In this document: positions 21,632-34,166 of the stretch, piece after piece | Numbering within the stretch: position 1 is the stretch's first letter | Layout: every line of letters starts with the position of its first letter | NCBI GenBank assembly: GCA_029959085.1 | Contig: JARWIR010000039.1 | Location: forward strand, 4,092,001 to 4,156,000 | DNA from: Nemophila menziesii | Lineage: Eukaryota > Streptophyta > Magnoliopsida > Boraginales > Hydrophyllaceae | DNA length: 64,000 nucleotides | Reading direction: 5' to 3' | Program-made: the position numbers and the translations under genes | The notes under the pieces: generated by a model | The model's input: only the letters and a program-made list of their open reading frames with translations | The model's database searches: none | What the model was told of the DNA's origin: nothing

Positions 21632-23196
21632 TGATGTCCCCCTAAATGTTCTAATTTTATGCCATTGGGAGACATCATTTTTGGTGTTTATTTGATTATT
21701 TAGATAGACTTTTGGTGCTAATATGCAATAATCCGGAATTTCCATTTTATTTCTAGTAATTTTGATTTATTAAACTTTTGCGCGTAATATTGGTATTTTT
21801 AGTGTAAAGTTTACAGGTTTTAGATGTTAGCTAGAAGAGGAATCCGAGGAGAAAGTCAAAGATCATGATATGGAGTCAAGACTTAAAGATAAATCCCGAA
21901 GATATTATTTTTAGAGCTGAAAATCTATTTTCCAGGCCATAGATTGCTGATTTCGAGGTGCTTAAGAGATGATTTAGCCGCTGACCCTTGAAGAGATTAT
22001 GTTCCTTATCGAGTTACGGAACTTTAGCAACTGGAATGAGGTCAATCGGGGTCATAACGAAGCGGGAAAAGCCGTTTTAGTGAAGGTGTATCAGCAGTTA
22101 CGGGATTTGGGCTTAATTAGTGGACTTGGGCTTTTCTAATTTTTACTTAATCCTTAAGTAAAAGCCCTAATCCGATTTTATGATTATAAATAGGTCTTTA
22201 GACCTCATTATTCAGTACCTCTCATTATATTCTTCAAATTAAAACATCATTAGAAGAGAGCGTCAAGAAGAAAAGAAGCTTGGAGCTGGAGACTGTCTAT
22301 ATCTCCACGTTGCAGCCAATTCATCTTCCTAATTAGGTTTCTATTTTCCTTTCTGTAAAACAATTATGAATTCCTTTTTATTTATTTTCTTAGTTTTTCC
22401 AATTATGAGCTAATTTTAATTAGTGCTTGAGATCGCATTATGGATTGATTTTGATTCTATTTTATTTTATGCTTTTGTATTTGGGATTTTTACAATTGAA
22501 ATCAAATTGGGTATTAGGTATTTTTCATTAATTTGTTCTTAATAACTATAATTGACGTAATTAACCAATCATAGGTCTTAGTATCTAGGCTATTCCAATT
22601 AGTGGCGATTGGATCACCTTGACGGGGGGTTTAGGTACAGAAATAATTAATGAATGTAGGATAGAAATTATTTGACTCTGACGAGCGTAATTAATCCTAT
22701 GGCCAATTGGGTAAAATAAACTTAATCACTTAAGAATGGACTATAATCACCCTGACGGGGTTTGTAGCATTTAAGAGTAGCTCCTTAGTCCACCCTGACG
22801 GGGGTAAGGATGACCTTAGAATCCCGACCATTACTTTTTACCAATTTGTCCCTTAAACAAAACATGGAATAAATAAGAGTTAGATGAAATCCTTGCGTAT
22901 CTCAAGTACTGCTTTCTCATCTTGCGTAAACACTTTAATTACTTGCGTCTTAGCTTTTACTTGCATTTATAATTTGTTTTTCATTCAGTAGTTTTAATAA
23001 CAAAAACCAAACAAACATATTTTCTTTACTTGTTTTCATAAGTGCAATCAATCATTAATAGATAAGCATTGTAGTCAACCATCCTGTCCTTGGAACGAAT
23101 CTGTTTTATCAACTATATTACTTGGGACAACCGTACACTTGCGGTTGTGGTTCGATTATTTATTGCATTTATTTTAGAACACACAAAGGACCACCA
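21632..23196 (+). repeat. Element E second (middle) LTR
   Basis: The LTR is 1565 bp. It is preceded by a polypurine tract and followed by a primer site, so it serves as both the 3' LTR of one unit and the 5' LTR of the next. No target duplication separates the two units. Confidence 0.93.
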
Positions 23197-23202
23197 AGTT
23201 TT

Positions 23203-23220
23203 TGGCGCCGCTGCCGGGGA
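23203..23220 (+). other. Element E primer-binding site (second copy)
   Basis: TGGCGCCGCTGCCGGGGA lies 6 nt after the middle LTR. Confidence 0.85.
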
Positions 23221-23357
23221 CGGTAGCGTGTGACCACGGTGTTTATCCTTTAGTGATAGTTGCATTTATTTTTATTTTTCAGTTTTACGCTTGTGTTTGT
23301 TTTGTTTTGTTTTTACAGGTGCTTTATTCAGGTAATGATCAAGAAATTTAATTAAAG

Positions 23358-24548
23358 ATGTATAGAGAACATTACCCAGATCCCGATCCATATGACTATT
23401 GGGAAGACTCTTCGGGACAACAACAATGGGGTAGTAACTTCTACCAACAACCTTATCAATACCCGCAAGAGCAAGGATGGAACAATCAATGGATCGGGAG
23501 TACTCAACAACAAACACCATATCACTATCAACAAGAACAAGTATGGAACCACCATTGGGTTGAAAACATTCAACAGTATCCACCTCATCAAAATCAGCAT
23601 GATATACTACTAGAAAAAGCCAATCGCCTACTCGAGGAATTTCAGGCAGGAGAGCCAGAACGTAAGAAAAGAGACGAGGAATTCAAAGCCACCCATGCAC
23701 TCATACAACAGAGCCTAGATGAATGGGATGCCCGAAACAACTCTCTTAACTTAGCTGAAAGTGGTAGTAAGTCTTATGAAGGTCCCACTCCCTCGAGGGA
23801 TGGAACAGATCAATTGGAAGAAGTTGTTGAGGAGGAGGTGTTGAAAGAAGGTGAGAATCTTGTTAGCATAGTGGAAGAAGGAGTAGCAACGCAAATCCTA
23901 GAAGTTAACACAGAGATTGCTATTCCTATGGTGTGTGCACATGATCAAGGTATAGAACGAAAAAGGGAGGAAGAGGTGATCGAGATTAGAGAGATTTCAC
24001 AGAAAGAATATTATGAGGTAATAGTGGAAGATTGGGTTGAAAGTGAAGACGAATGTGAAATGGTTGGAGAATCAATTGAAGAATTGAAAGTTAAAGATAA
24101 AATAGAAATTGAATATCCGCCACAAAAAGTTCACCAATCACTATCTCCACCACAAATCATCATTAGAGATAAAATATTGGAATCACCTCTATTACTAAAA
24201 ATGATCAATAGGTGCTACGCAAGAAAGGTGCTACACCGCGAGAGCAAAGCGGCAAGGAGAAGCACCTACCCACCACACTTTAAAGAGGAACGCGAGATTA
24301 AAGAGAATGAAAATGAGCTTATACCGTTGAGGACGGTTATCTACTATCGTGTGGTGAAGAATACGTTTCGTCATGAAAGTAAAAAGGCGAAACGGAGATA
24401 CTACCCTCCCCCTTTCAGAGATCGATTAAATAAAATTTTAAGGGGGAAGTTTCTTAAGCTTTTACATCAAGGAAGAGGCGAGTTTAAGCGGAGGAACACC
24501 GCAAGGGCCTCAATACCATCTTCATGGAAGGTAACGCGTCGAACTTAA
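23358..24548 (+). CDS. Element E protein of unknown function, second copy (396 aa)
   Basis: The translation is identical to the 17775-18965 copy, with the same Q/Y/W-rich repeats, acidic middle and two basic RHESK-type repeats. At the nucleotide level the tail shows one silent difference (GGAATACCGC in copy 1, GGAACACCGC here); F shares the base seen here, so copy 1 carries the derived state. Function unknown. Confidence 0.75.
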   Translation: MYREHYPDPDPYDYWEDSSGQQQWGSNFYQQPYQYPQEQGWNNQWIGSTQQQTPYHYQQEQVWNHHWVENIQQYPPHQNQHDILLEKANRLLEEFQAGEPERKKRDEEFKATHALIQQSLDEWDARNNSLNLAESGSKSYEGPTPSRDGTDQLEEVVEEEVLKEGENLVSIVEEGVATQILEVNTEIAIPMVCAHDQGIERKREEEVIEIREISQKEYYEVIVEDWVESEDECEMVGESIEELKVKDKIEIEYPPQKVHQSLSPPQIIIRDKILESPLLLKMINRCYARKVLHRESKAARRSTYPPHFKEEREIKENENELIPLRTVIYYRVVKNTFRHESKKAKRRYYPPPFRDRLNKILRGKFLKLLHQGRGEFKRRNTARASIPSSWKVTRRT

Positions 24549-25720
24549 AGACGTAATAAACAAAAGTGCTTCTTGGGAGACAACCCATGTTTTAAATTGC
24601 TTTCATGTCTTTTAAATTCTTAGTGTGAATTAGAGTAATGGTTATTTATTTAGTGTTTTTCTTTAAGAAATGAGAAAGGTTGGTGTTTTTGATGATTACA
24701 GGAGTGAAGGTCACGAGTTTGGGGTACCTAGAACGAAAAAGAATGAAAATTTTGGGTTCCAATACAGTAGAAACCGGGTACCCGGTTTGTAGAATGCGGG
24801 TACCCGTTTTCGGTGCTGTACCCCAGGTATCAAAACTTCGGAAGATCATAACTTGACGCCCGGAGGTCGGAATTAACTTTTTCTTGAGCCTAAACCGCAT
24901 AACTTTTCGAGCTCTATCCAATGGTGAAGTCTAAAATTTCGTATGAACAGCTAAAAGTTTCTGACCCAGCGTTTTGAGGCCCGGCATTAGTTGCGTCTCG
25001 TGGTTGCGTCTCCACTTAGCACCATTGATGACGAACCAAAGCTCCAAAAACACTTAAATTCCATCATCAAAACACCAATATATCACCAATCCTTACCTCT
25101 AAATATCATCCCAACACATAATCAATCACAAATCTTTCCAAAAACACCAAGAAATTCAAGTTTTAACCCAAAAATTTCTTCACCAAAGCTTAAATTATAT
25201 CCTTTAAACCTTTCCAACACCATAGATATTAAATACCCATCTCAACTAAATCACAAATTCCACTACTGTGCCACTTTCAACAATATCAAGAGACACAAAG
25301 TTCATCAAAAGCTTTGGTAATTTGAAGGTTGGAGATTGCAAGTGCAAGGTATCAAATCATCATAAATTCCATGGCCAATCCGGTAAAATAGCTAGAACTA
25401 TTCTTTTATTTCTATTACCAGTTGGGAATTAAGATTTATTTTAGTTATTTAGCGGAGGAATTGTGAATTGTTTGAGCATATTAATATTATATATTTTGCA
25501 AGTAATCTTTAAGTAGGTGAAAAATTGAGTTTGGGGTCATCAAAGATGACCATGAAGGTTGGAAAAGGTACGAAGAACATGATGAAGATAAAAAGTTGGA
25601 TGTTGAGGAAAGATTTTCGTAGAAGAGATGATGATTTAGAGGGTTAGGAAAAGATGAAGACTTGGAAAATATGACATGAGAGTTCGAAGTATTCAAAACT
25701 TCAACATGAGACTACACGTA
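24549..25720 (+). other. Element E 3' internal region, second copy, truncated
   Basis: Matches 18966-20137 with only a few differences and stops inside the sequence ACTACACGTA. The paired palindrome recurs at 24772-24806. The hairpin, later polypurine-like tracts and true polypurine tract are missing because of a deletion that joins this point directly to the end of an LTR. Confidence 0.85.
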
Positions 25721-25897
25721 TTTTCTTTACTTGTTTTCATAAGTGCAATCAATCATTAATAGATAAGCATTGTAGTCAACCATCCTGTCCTTGGAACGAA
25801 TCTGTTTTATCAACTATATTACTTGGGACAACCGTACACTTGCGGTTGTGGTTCGATTATTTATTGCATTTATTTTAGAACACACAAAGGACCACCA
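25721..25897 (+). repeat. Element E third LTR, last 177 bp only
   Basis: Corresponds to 17437-17613. The junction with the internal region shares TA (ACACGTA / CATATTTT), a 2-bp microhomology. It ends at the AATAC duplication. Confidence 0.9.
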
Positions 25898-27193
25898 AAT
25901 ACCCATCCAAAAAGCAGTAATACTCTCTCCCAGCTAACTTTTCTAACATTTGATCTATGAACGGAAGAGGAAAGTGATCTTTTTTGGCAACCTTATTCAA
26001 CTTACTATAATCCATACACACTCTCTAACCAACAACAATTCTAGAGGGAACGGCTTCATTCTGAGCATTCAGGATAGTAGTGATACCACCCTTCTTTGGT
26101 ACGCACTTAACCTTACTAACCCATTCACTACTAGCTATAGGAAAAATGATTACTGTATCTAGTAGCTTAATTACCTCTTCCTTCACCACCTTTTTCATAG
26201 CTGGCATTAATTTCCTTTGTCCTTCAACTAAGCGTGCACTATCATTTTCTAGGATAATTTTGTGTTGGAAAATGGTAGGGATAATGCCTTTGATGTCAGC
26301 AATACTCCAACCAATTGCCTCTTTGTTAGCTCTTAGTACCCGCAACAGTTTATCTTCTTGAGGACCTATTGAAGTAGCTGAAACAATAACAGGTTAAGTG
26401 TTGTTAGTACCTAAATACGCATACCTCAAGTGTGTCGGAAGCGACTTCTCTTCTAATTGCGGAGGAAAGTAAATAGATGGTTGCTTTTTAGGTTCCATCT
26501 CCACCTGTTCTCTCACAGGTTCATAGGCTAGACGCCTATACTTGAGATTCTCAAAATTTAGAGCTGCCACTGTTTTGGAAAGCTCTTCCGTCATCTCAGG
26601 TAGTCAAGTGTTAGGGCAGCCTGCAAGACATCATCAAAATTCATATCATCAAATACCTCTTGTGTGGCATGTTAATTTACATCTACTCGAAAACAATCCT
26701 CCTGGGAATCTGGAAACTTCATTGCCTTAAATGCGTTGAACTTAACCTCCTCGACTTGGATTCACATAGTTAATTATCTGTTTTCTACATCAATAAGAGT
26801 ACGCCCCGTGGCTAGGAGTGGTCTTCCCAAAATAATGGCGACATTCCTATCCGCGTCTTATTCAAGTATAACAAAATTAACGGGAAAAATTAAAGTACAA
26901 CCTTGACGAGGACATCTTCTATTCGTCCCTCTAGATGTGCGAGGTATCTGTCAGCCATTTGCAAGATCATAGAGGTCGGTCTTGCATTCCCTATCTTCAA
27001 ACTTCTCAAAAATTGATTTGGGCATGAGAATAATACTCGTACCCAAATCGCATAAAGCTTTTCCTTGCCACTCATTACCAATAGAAACCAGAATCGTAAA
27101 ACTCCACAGATCAAGTAATTTAGGTTGCAACTTACTCTGGCATTTGGCACTACACTCTTCTGGCAAGACTATCATTTAATTCTCAAGATATGG
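25898..27193 (-). pseudogene. Element D pol fragment: proximal RT and protease region
   Basis: Continues the RT reading interrupted by E. Readable pieces include RT N-terminal sequence (VEGQRKLMPAMK, then SSEWVSKVKCVPKKGG) at 26025-26345, the linker with NLKYRRLAYEPVRE at 26394-26594, and the protease (ALCDLGTSIILMPKS) at 26951-27175. Frames shift several times and stops are frequent. The fragment ends in TATGG (27189-27193), the target duplication of H. Confidence 0.88.
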
Positions 27194-28753
27194 TGGTGGT
27201 CCTTTGTGTATTCTAAAATAAATGCAATGAATAATCGAACCACAACCGCAAGTGTACGGTTGTCCCAAGTAGTATAACAGATAATACAGATTCGTTCCAA
27301 GGATGGAATGGTTGACTACAATGCTAATCTATTAATGATTGATGCACTTATGAAAACAAATAAAGGTAAAATGTTTGTTTGGTTTTGTATTAAGACTAAA
27401 TAAATGAAAGACAAATATTAAAATGCAAATAAAAGCTAAGACACAAGTAAAATGATGTAAAACGCAATATGAGATGTAGCACTTGAGAACGCAAGGATCC
27501 TCCCAATCCTATTTCCTAACTTATGTTGTTTAAGGGCTAAATTAGTCAACTACAATGGTCGGGATTCTAAATTCCTTATACCCCCGTCAGGGTGGACTAT
27601 AAGGCGATCCTAAAGTGTCACTAGTCCCGTCAGGGTAAATATGATCCACCGTTGGATGATTAAGTTTTATTACCTCATTGGCCCTAGGATTAGCTAAGTT
27701 AGTCAGAATCATTAACTTCTATCCTAGATTGAATAAATGGTTTTGTACCTAAACCCTCCGTCAGGATGATCCAATCGCCACTAATTGGAATAGCCTAGAT
27801 ACTAACACCTGTTCCTAGTTCATGACGCTAAAAACAGTAAACATTCTCAATTTATCGAAAAGTAAAAGCCCTAATTTAGTTTAATTTAACATAAACCCAA
27901 ATTCAACATTCGTTATTTAATAAGATTTGGGTTCACCCATTGTTTGTTCTCAAGCACTATGAAAAGCTTAGCTCATATTAAAAAGAAATACGAAATTAAA
28001 TGTAAAGGAATTCATATTGTTTACAAAATTAAAAGATAAGAAAAACCTAATTTCTGGAATCGGAATGACTACGAACGGAGATATAGACTCTCTCCAGCTC
28101 TTGTAGCTTCTTCTCCTTCCTTCAGTTGCTTCTCTCTGGTGTTTTTAATCTTGTAGAATGTGAATTGTGTGGAAAATAGAAGTCAAGGGCTGATTTTATA
28201 GGTGGAAATTCGGACTTGGCCTTAGGCTTTTAATTAAATGAAATATAAAAGGCCCAATTCCACTAACTTAGCCAAAAATCCCGTAACTGCTGATATGCCT
28301 TCACTAAAACGGCTTTTCCCGATGCGTTATGACTCCGATTGACCTCATTCCAGTTGTTAAAGTTCCGTAACCCGATAAGGAATGTTTTCTATTCAAAGGT
28401 CAGCAGCTAAATCATCGCTTAAGCACCTCGAAATCAGCAATCTATGGCCTGGAAAATGGATTTTCAGCTCTAAAAATAATATCTTCGGGATTTATCTTCA
28501 AGTCTTGACTCTGTCTCTTGATCTTTTCACTTTCTCCTTGGATTCCTCTTCTAGCTAACATCTAAAACCTGTAAACTTTACACTAAAAATACCAATATTA
28601 CGCGCAAAAGCTTAATAAATTAAAAATGCTAGAAATAAAAGAGGAAAATCATATTATTGCATATTTAGTCCAAAAGTCTATCAAATTGATTAAATAAACA
28701 CCAAAAATGATGTCTCCTAAGGGTCGAAAATGAGAACAATTAAGGAGACATCA
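27194..28753 (-). repeat. Element H 3' LTR
   Basis: The LTR is 1560 bp, TGGTGGTCC to GGAGACATCA, followed by the polypurine tract (28754-28771 on the minus strand). Confidence 0.93.
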
Positions 28754-30358
28754 AGACCCCCAACTCAAACCTTTGTTGTCCCGACAAAGCAAAATAAAAC
28801 AAAACAAGGGGTAGAAGTAAACGCAAGAACAAATAGAAGCCAGCAAATAAACCTAAAGCAATTCTTAAGATAAATCTCATATAGCAAAACTTTAAGAACT
28901 AACATATACATACACTAATCATGCAACATCAAATATAAATAATCTCAATCATAAAATTAAAGTCGCAATGCTTGAAGGTTACACTTGTACTCATCTCTGT
29001 ATGATGGCTATACTTTAAGAACTAACATATACATACACTAATCATGCAACATCAAATATAAATAATCTCAATCATAAAATTAAAGTCGCAATGCTTGAAG
29101 GTTACACTTGTACTCATCTCTGTATGATGGCTATAGGGTGGTCATTAATCCTACCTCGCTTTGAACGCTCCACCTAGTGTATTCCCTATCAACAGAATTA
29201 TAAATTCACTATGCACTTAGGAATCACGAGGTGTTTACGGTTTTAATAATGGCTTAAGGACGGTATGGATGTATATTTGGTAAATTTGAAGTGAGATTTT
29301 GGCTCTCTCCTCACTTACCATCAACATGTCCTCCAGCTTGAGTTTACGCTAAAAAATGTTCTCACTCACCCCTTTGACGCGCTAATGTTGCGTCCCCAAT
29401 GTCAACCCAAATAAAACTAAGATGATTTCCAAAAATATTCCACTTTGCCGATTTTTATTCTTTCTTTTTATTTTCTTTTTCATTTCTTTTCTTCTTTTAT
29501 TTTTGTACAAGATACCCATGACTATCATTTTGATGTGAAAAGTCATGTCTCTTATATATTTTTTTTCTTTTTCTCTTTTTTTTTTCTTTTCTTTTTCAAA
29601 TCTCGGCAAAGGGTTACAAAATAATCGTATCATCTTTTATTTTTGTGCCCCAATACAAACACATATAATCCCTTCCCAATGTAAATTCCCAAATGTGGAC
29701 CCTCCACCCCAAACTCAAGCTCGAGACAAGTCTCAGGGTTGTGATTCAAGTGCGGGTCATTTGGTCATGCCTAATGATCTAAAGGATAATGGGCTTATAT
29801 CGTGGCTACAAAAGAAAAGGCTTAAGGCTCAAACTTGGGCTAAGACGGATAAAATTATAATATAAGGGATAGCAAGCTAAAAGGCTTCAAATGGCTAACA
29901 AAGAACTGCCCCTATCATTTTCCTAAGCACATAGCTTGTCTTTAGTTCATATCTAGGTGGGTTCTCTACTAATTAGGATTTCACGTTCTACACACCAAAC
30001 ATATTCCTTAAGTACAAGCTTACTTCATTTGCATTGTTCATTAATTTTTCCTATCAATTACCTATGTTCGCATGCAATTGTAAGTGCGTTTTATGTTATT
30101 CCCTAAAGTCCACTATTTTCTATCATAGATTCATCAAAAGTATACTTAAAGGGACATTTAAAATCTTCTATAGTCAAACGCAACTCCGAAAATTATTTTA
30201 TTGAAAGAAAATAAAACATATAACACATAAAAACTGGGATGAGGCAACGAACCCCACCCCAAACTCAAAAATGAGTCGTGTCCCCACGACTCGAAAAGAC
30301 TCAACGCAATAAAAATAAACTAAACTAACTAAAACGCGAAAGGGATAGAAAACGTATC
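28754..30358 (-). other. Element H 3' untranslated internal region
   Basis: Non-coding counterpart of 1817-3272 in A. It includes the polypurine tract (28754-28771), the adjacent inverted repeat (28771-28789, one mispair), and the GAGTCGTG hairpin (30273-30292). Confidence 0.75.
28889..29134. repeat. 123-bp tandem duplication in element H
   Basis: The block 28889-29011 (ACTTTAAGAAC to GGCTAT) repeats directly at 29012-29134. A, E and F have one copy, so the duplication is specific to H. Confidence 0.92.
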
Positions 30359-31639
30359 TTAACCAGCGCGAGGCTGGTTATCGGTGTTGCGTCCATGAAC
30401 TTTCTCTTGCGTAAGAATACCATAGGTGGCGTGTTGAATTGTGCTCACCCCCATTAACATGTTTTGGAGAAGTTCTAACTCTTTTGTAACGTTTCCCAAA
30501 GACGCAATCATCTTCTCTTGGTTCTCTTCTAACACCCTCACTTTCGCTTCCAACTCATTGGTGGTATGCATCTTCTTCTTTGGAGGAGCTCTAGGATTTC
30601 TTGTTGCTTTTAACACCTCATCATGAATATTCTTGATCAAAGTTAAACCCATACTCTCACACACTACAACACGATCAATCTCTGCGTCTTTACGCGGAAC
30701 CTTTGCGTCTAAGCACAAAGTAGTGATGGTACAAGGAAATTTGAGATTTTGTTGTGAAGTAGGAATTCTAGCAAATTCCATGATGGTATCATATATCACA
30801 CGAGCAACATCCATGGGTTTCTCCTCAATAATACACTTAATGAACAAAAGATGCTCCTTCTTCACTTCCGATATGTGTTTAACTTCGAAGAAGGTAGGGA
30901 TTATGAAACGTGACTAAATCTTAGCACATGGTAGCAAATTACTACTATACATCTGTCCAGGATATCTCTCTCCTTCGGGAATTGGGCGGGCCCCATCAAC
31001 AAGCACTTTCCACCAAAGGGATTCATAATCAAACGAAGGCTCTTTTAGAGATTCTTGAAACGGACATATTCCGGAAAACTCGGGTAATTTCAATGATTTA
31101 CGAATAAGCTCAAGGGAGAAAGGAACTACCTTTTTGCGAATAATAACTGCTTCTTTGGAGAAGGCGATTCCTTCATAAAAATCTCGCACCAAGGTAGGAA
31201 TATACTCAAGCTTCCTTTCTCTCAATTCCTTCCAACCCAATTTATCACAAGTAATACCATAATATTTATAAGCACTAATCATAATACCCTTAGGAAGATT
31301 CATCTCCTCACCAAACTTCAAAAATTCAATTCTGTTACGAACCTGAGTATCCCATGGAACGAAGACTGGTTCTTCGGGAACTTCTTGTTCAGTTTCTTCC
31401 TCAATCTCTTCTTCAACTTCTTCCTCACTTTCTTCATCACTCTCATCAATTAACCTACTCTTTTTCGGATTAGCCTTGCTTGGATTTTCTTTTCGTTTCG
31501 GAGCAATTGGGTTTTGGATAGTCTTTTTGGATCGCGAATCCGGAATCTCAATTGCTTGGTCTGGGCTAGCTCCAACATTGTTCCTGTTTCTTGGTATGTT
31601 TCTTCAATAGTTACACATGGAATCGGTTTTGTTCGTCAT
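30359..31639 (-). pseudogene. Element H post-pol ORF, broken
   Basis: Homologue of the 443-aa ORF of A. The ATG (31637-31639) is kept, but an early TGA replaces an arginine codon, a 54-bp in-frame deletion removes the stretch between the acidic region and the core, and a TAG at 30914-30916 replaces the tryptophan in CAKIWSRF. The core motifs LVRDFYEGI and KSLKLPEFSG and the coiled-coil tail are still readable (30914-31321 and 30359-30913). Confidence 0.88.
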
Positions 31640-32014
31640 CTCTTTTCACCCCAAACTCAAAACTTCAAATAGAGAAAAAGCTAGAGAAAAGCTTCGAAAT
31701 TTGATGTTTTGAGGCTTATAACTTGAAGGATTAGGTGGAATATGAGATGGGTTAAGGATATTTGAGAGGTATTTTGAAAGAATTTGGTTTAATTTCAAGG
31801 TTAGGAAGAGGAAATTTGTGGAGAAAAGATGGATTTTGGTGATGTTTTGGAGAAGCTATGAGTTGATTGTATGTTTTTGTGATGAAAGAAGGCTTGATTT
31901 GATGATTTTACAGCTGTTTGTTGATGATTTTCGGAGTAGGTGGAGGCAAGGATTCGGAATATAAATTGTGGCTTGGAAAAGAGGCAAAAACTAGGGTTAA
32001 AGAACTCAAAACCG

Positions 32015-32420
32015 CCTCTCGCAACAGCTGGCCGGCGGTTTCGCCGGCATGCCGGTCGAGAGGGCGGCGGAAAAAATTCCTAAATTCGATTTTTTTTTTA
32101 CCTCAAAACGCAAGCTTCTTGCGTCGTCGCTGACGCAGTGATCAGAACTCTCGACATTCTTGGCCGGCTAGCCGGCGGAATGTCGATGGCGCATTTGATG
32201 ACGCAGCAACCTTGCGTCGTCGCTGACACAAGGACCAGAACCTTTCCTCCATTTGGCCGGCCAGCCGGCGGATTCGCCGGCATGCCGGTGAAGTCTCGAT
32301 GGCGCGAACTGTGACGCAGCAACATTGCGTCATCGCTGACGCAGTGGTCAGAGAGTTGGGGTCCTTCAGCTCGTTCGGCCGGTATGCCGGCCAGCTCGCC
32401 GGCTAGCCGGTCAAACCTGC
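32015..32420. repeat. Palindrome-rich tandem repeat block in element H
   Basis: Counterpart of 4979-5430 in A. Units start at 32119, 32212 and 32325 (spacings 93 and 113 bp); the shorter unit has lost one of its two CCGG palindromes. The same TTGCGTCGTCGCTGACGCA cores are present. Confidence 0.88.
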
Positions 32421-32649
32421 TGTGGACTTCAAATTTTTTCGTTTTTCTCATCGTTTTGACCCCAAACTCATGACCATTATACCCCTGAAATCATCACAAA
32501 TAAACACCCTTCCTCACTTCTTAAAAATAAAAACTAAAATCAACGAAAACTTAACTAATTTACACTACGGAAATTGAAATACTTAAACTAATATACAAGA
32601 AATTGGCTTTTGTTTAACGTCGTTAAGCTCGAAGGGTTACCTCGTGCTT

Positions 32650-32901
32650 CTAAGGAGCTTCGAGGAGGTACATGACCTCTCCGGGATGTGGGTCTTTTGC
32701 ACGATCGGTGTCTTCACCTCCATGATAAATCTTTAAACGATGACCGTTCACCATGAATGTACGGTTTTCAAGTGGATGTTCTATCTCTATAGCTCCATGA
32801 GGTGTAACTTTTGTTACGATGTAAGGACCCGGCCACTTCGATCTTAATTTCCCCGGATAATTACTAAACTTCGAGTTATATTTCAACACTCTTTGTCCCA
32901 C
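32650..32901 (-). pseudogene. Element H integrase C-terminal end
   Basis: Matches 5644-5895 of A almost residue for residue (GQRVLKYNSKFSNYPGKLRS). It is out of frame with the upstream integrase because of a 1-bp deletion near 32960 (AAGCTT of A reads AACTT here). Confidence 0.85.
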
Positions 32902-34166
32902 TACAAAGTTCTTCTCTCGAATTCGATTATCATGCCATCTTTTGGTATTTTCTTTGCAAAGTTAGAATTTTCATAGGCATGTAATCGAAATTCATCAAGC
33001 TCATTAAGTTTCATCATTCGATTTTCACCAGCTAGCGTAGGATCTAAATTTAACTTCGCGATAGCCCAATAGGCACCCATTTCAAGTTCAAGAGGTAAGT
33101 GACAAGTCTTACCATATACCATTCGATACGGAGAAGCACCTACTGGGGTTTTGAAAGCAGTACGATAGGACCATAGTGCATCATCTAATTTCATAGACCA
33201 ATCTTTTCTAGTAGGACCAACGGTTTTCTCTAAGATAGATTTTACCTCACGATTTGATACTTCGGCTTGACCATTGGCTTGTGGATGATAAGCATTATAT
33301 ACACGATGTCTCACTCCATATTTCTCTAGAACCGTCTTCAAATACTTATTAACGAAATGAGTACCTCCATCGCTAATAATTACCCTAGGAGTGCCATGTC
33401 TAGTGAAAATATGCGATTTCAAGAACTTAATCACCACTCGTGAATCATTTGTTGGTAAGGCCACAGCTTCTACCCACTTAGACACGTAATCAATAGCTAA
33501 TAAGATGTAGGGGTTACCATTTGAAGGAACGAACGGACCCATAAAATCTATACCCCAAACATCGAATATTTCAACTTCTAATACATTGTTACGTGGCATC
33601 TCATCCCTCTTGGATATGTTTCCGGTAAATTGGCATCTAGTACATCTTTTCGTATATTCATGACAATCTTTTATAATAGAGGGCCAATAGAAACCAGATT
33701 GTAATACCTTAGCAGCAGTTCGATCTCCTTTGAAATGCCCACCATAAGGTGAATCGTGACACCCAGCTATAATCGCCTCAATTTCTTCCTTGGCTACACA
33801 TCTTCTTACCATTTGATCAGCACACACCTTGTAGAGGAAATGATCCTCCCAAAAGAATTGTCTTGCACGATGAGCTAATCTTTTTCTCTCTTGATAAGTT
33901 GATCCTTCAGGAAAGGAACCACTTACCACTAAGTTTGCAATATCCGCATACCAAGGAGCTTCATAATCACGAACCACGAATAAATTCTCATCAGGAAATT
34001 CTTCTCTAACTGCTTCAGTACCATTATTCAACTCTGAACCTTCTAGCCTCGATATATGATCTGCAACCTGATTCTCACACTCTTTTCTATCCTTGATCTC
34101 TAAATCGAACTCTTGAAGCAATAAAACCCTTCTGATTAACCTCGGTTTAGCATCCTTCTTCTCCAT
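32902..34166 (-). pseudogene. Element H RNase H end and integrase
   Basis: The open frame covers the RNase H C-terminus ([20 protein letters not shown]) and nearly all of integrase with [31 protein letters not shown] and [11 protein letters not shown]. The codons that are stops in A at 7063 and 5917 are sense here (CAG, CGA). A 1-bp deletion near the end shifts the frame. Confidence 0.88.

Larger units (their letters stand above)
16049..25897 (+). mobile_element. Element E: non-autonomous Athila-type element in tandem LTR-int-LTR-int-LTR form
   Basis: The outer ends carry the same target duplication, AATAC (16044-16048 and 25898-25902). In order: a full LTR (16049-17613), a full internal region (17614-21631), a full LTR (21632-23196), a truncated internal region (23197-25720), and only the last 177 bp of a third LTR (25721-25897). 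The two internal copies are almost identical. Primer site, polypurine tract, LTR tips and 3' internal region match A and H, but there is no gag-pol. Each copy has one 396-aa ORF of unknown function. It sits in the RT gene of D. Confidence 0.92.
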
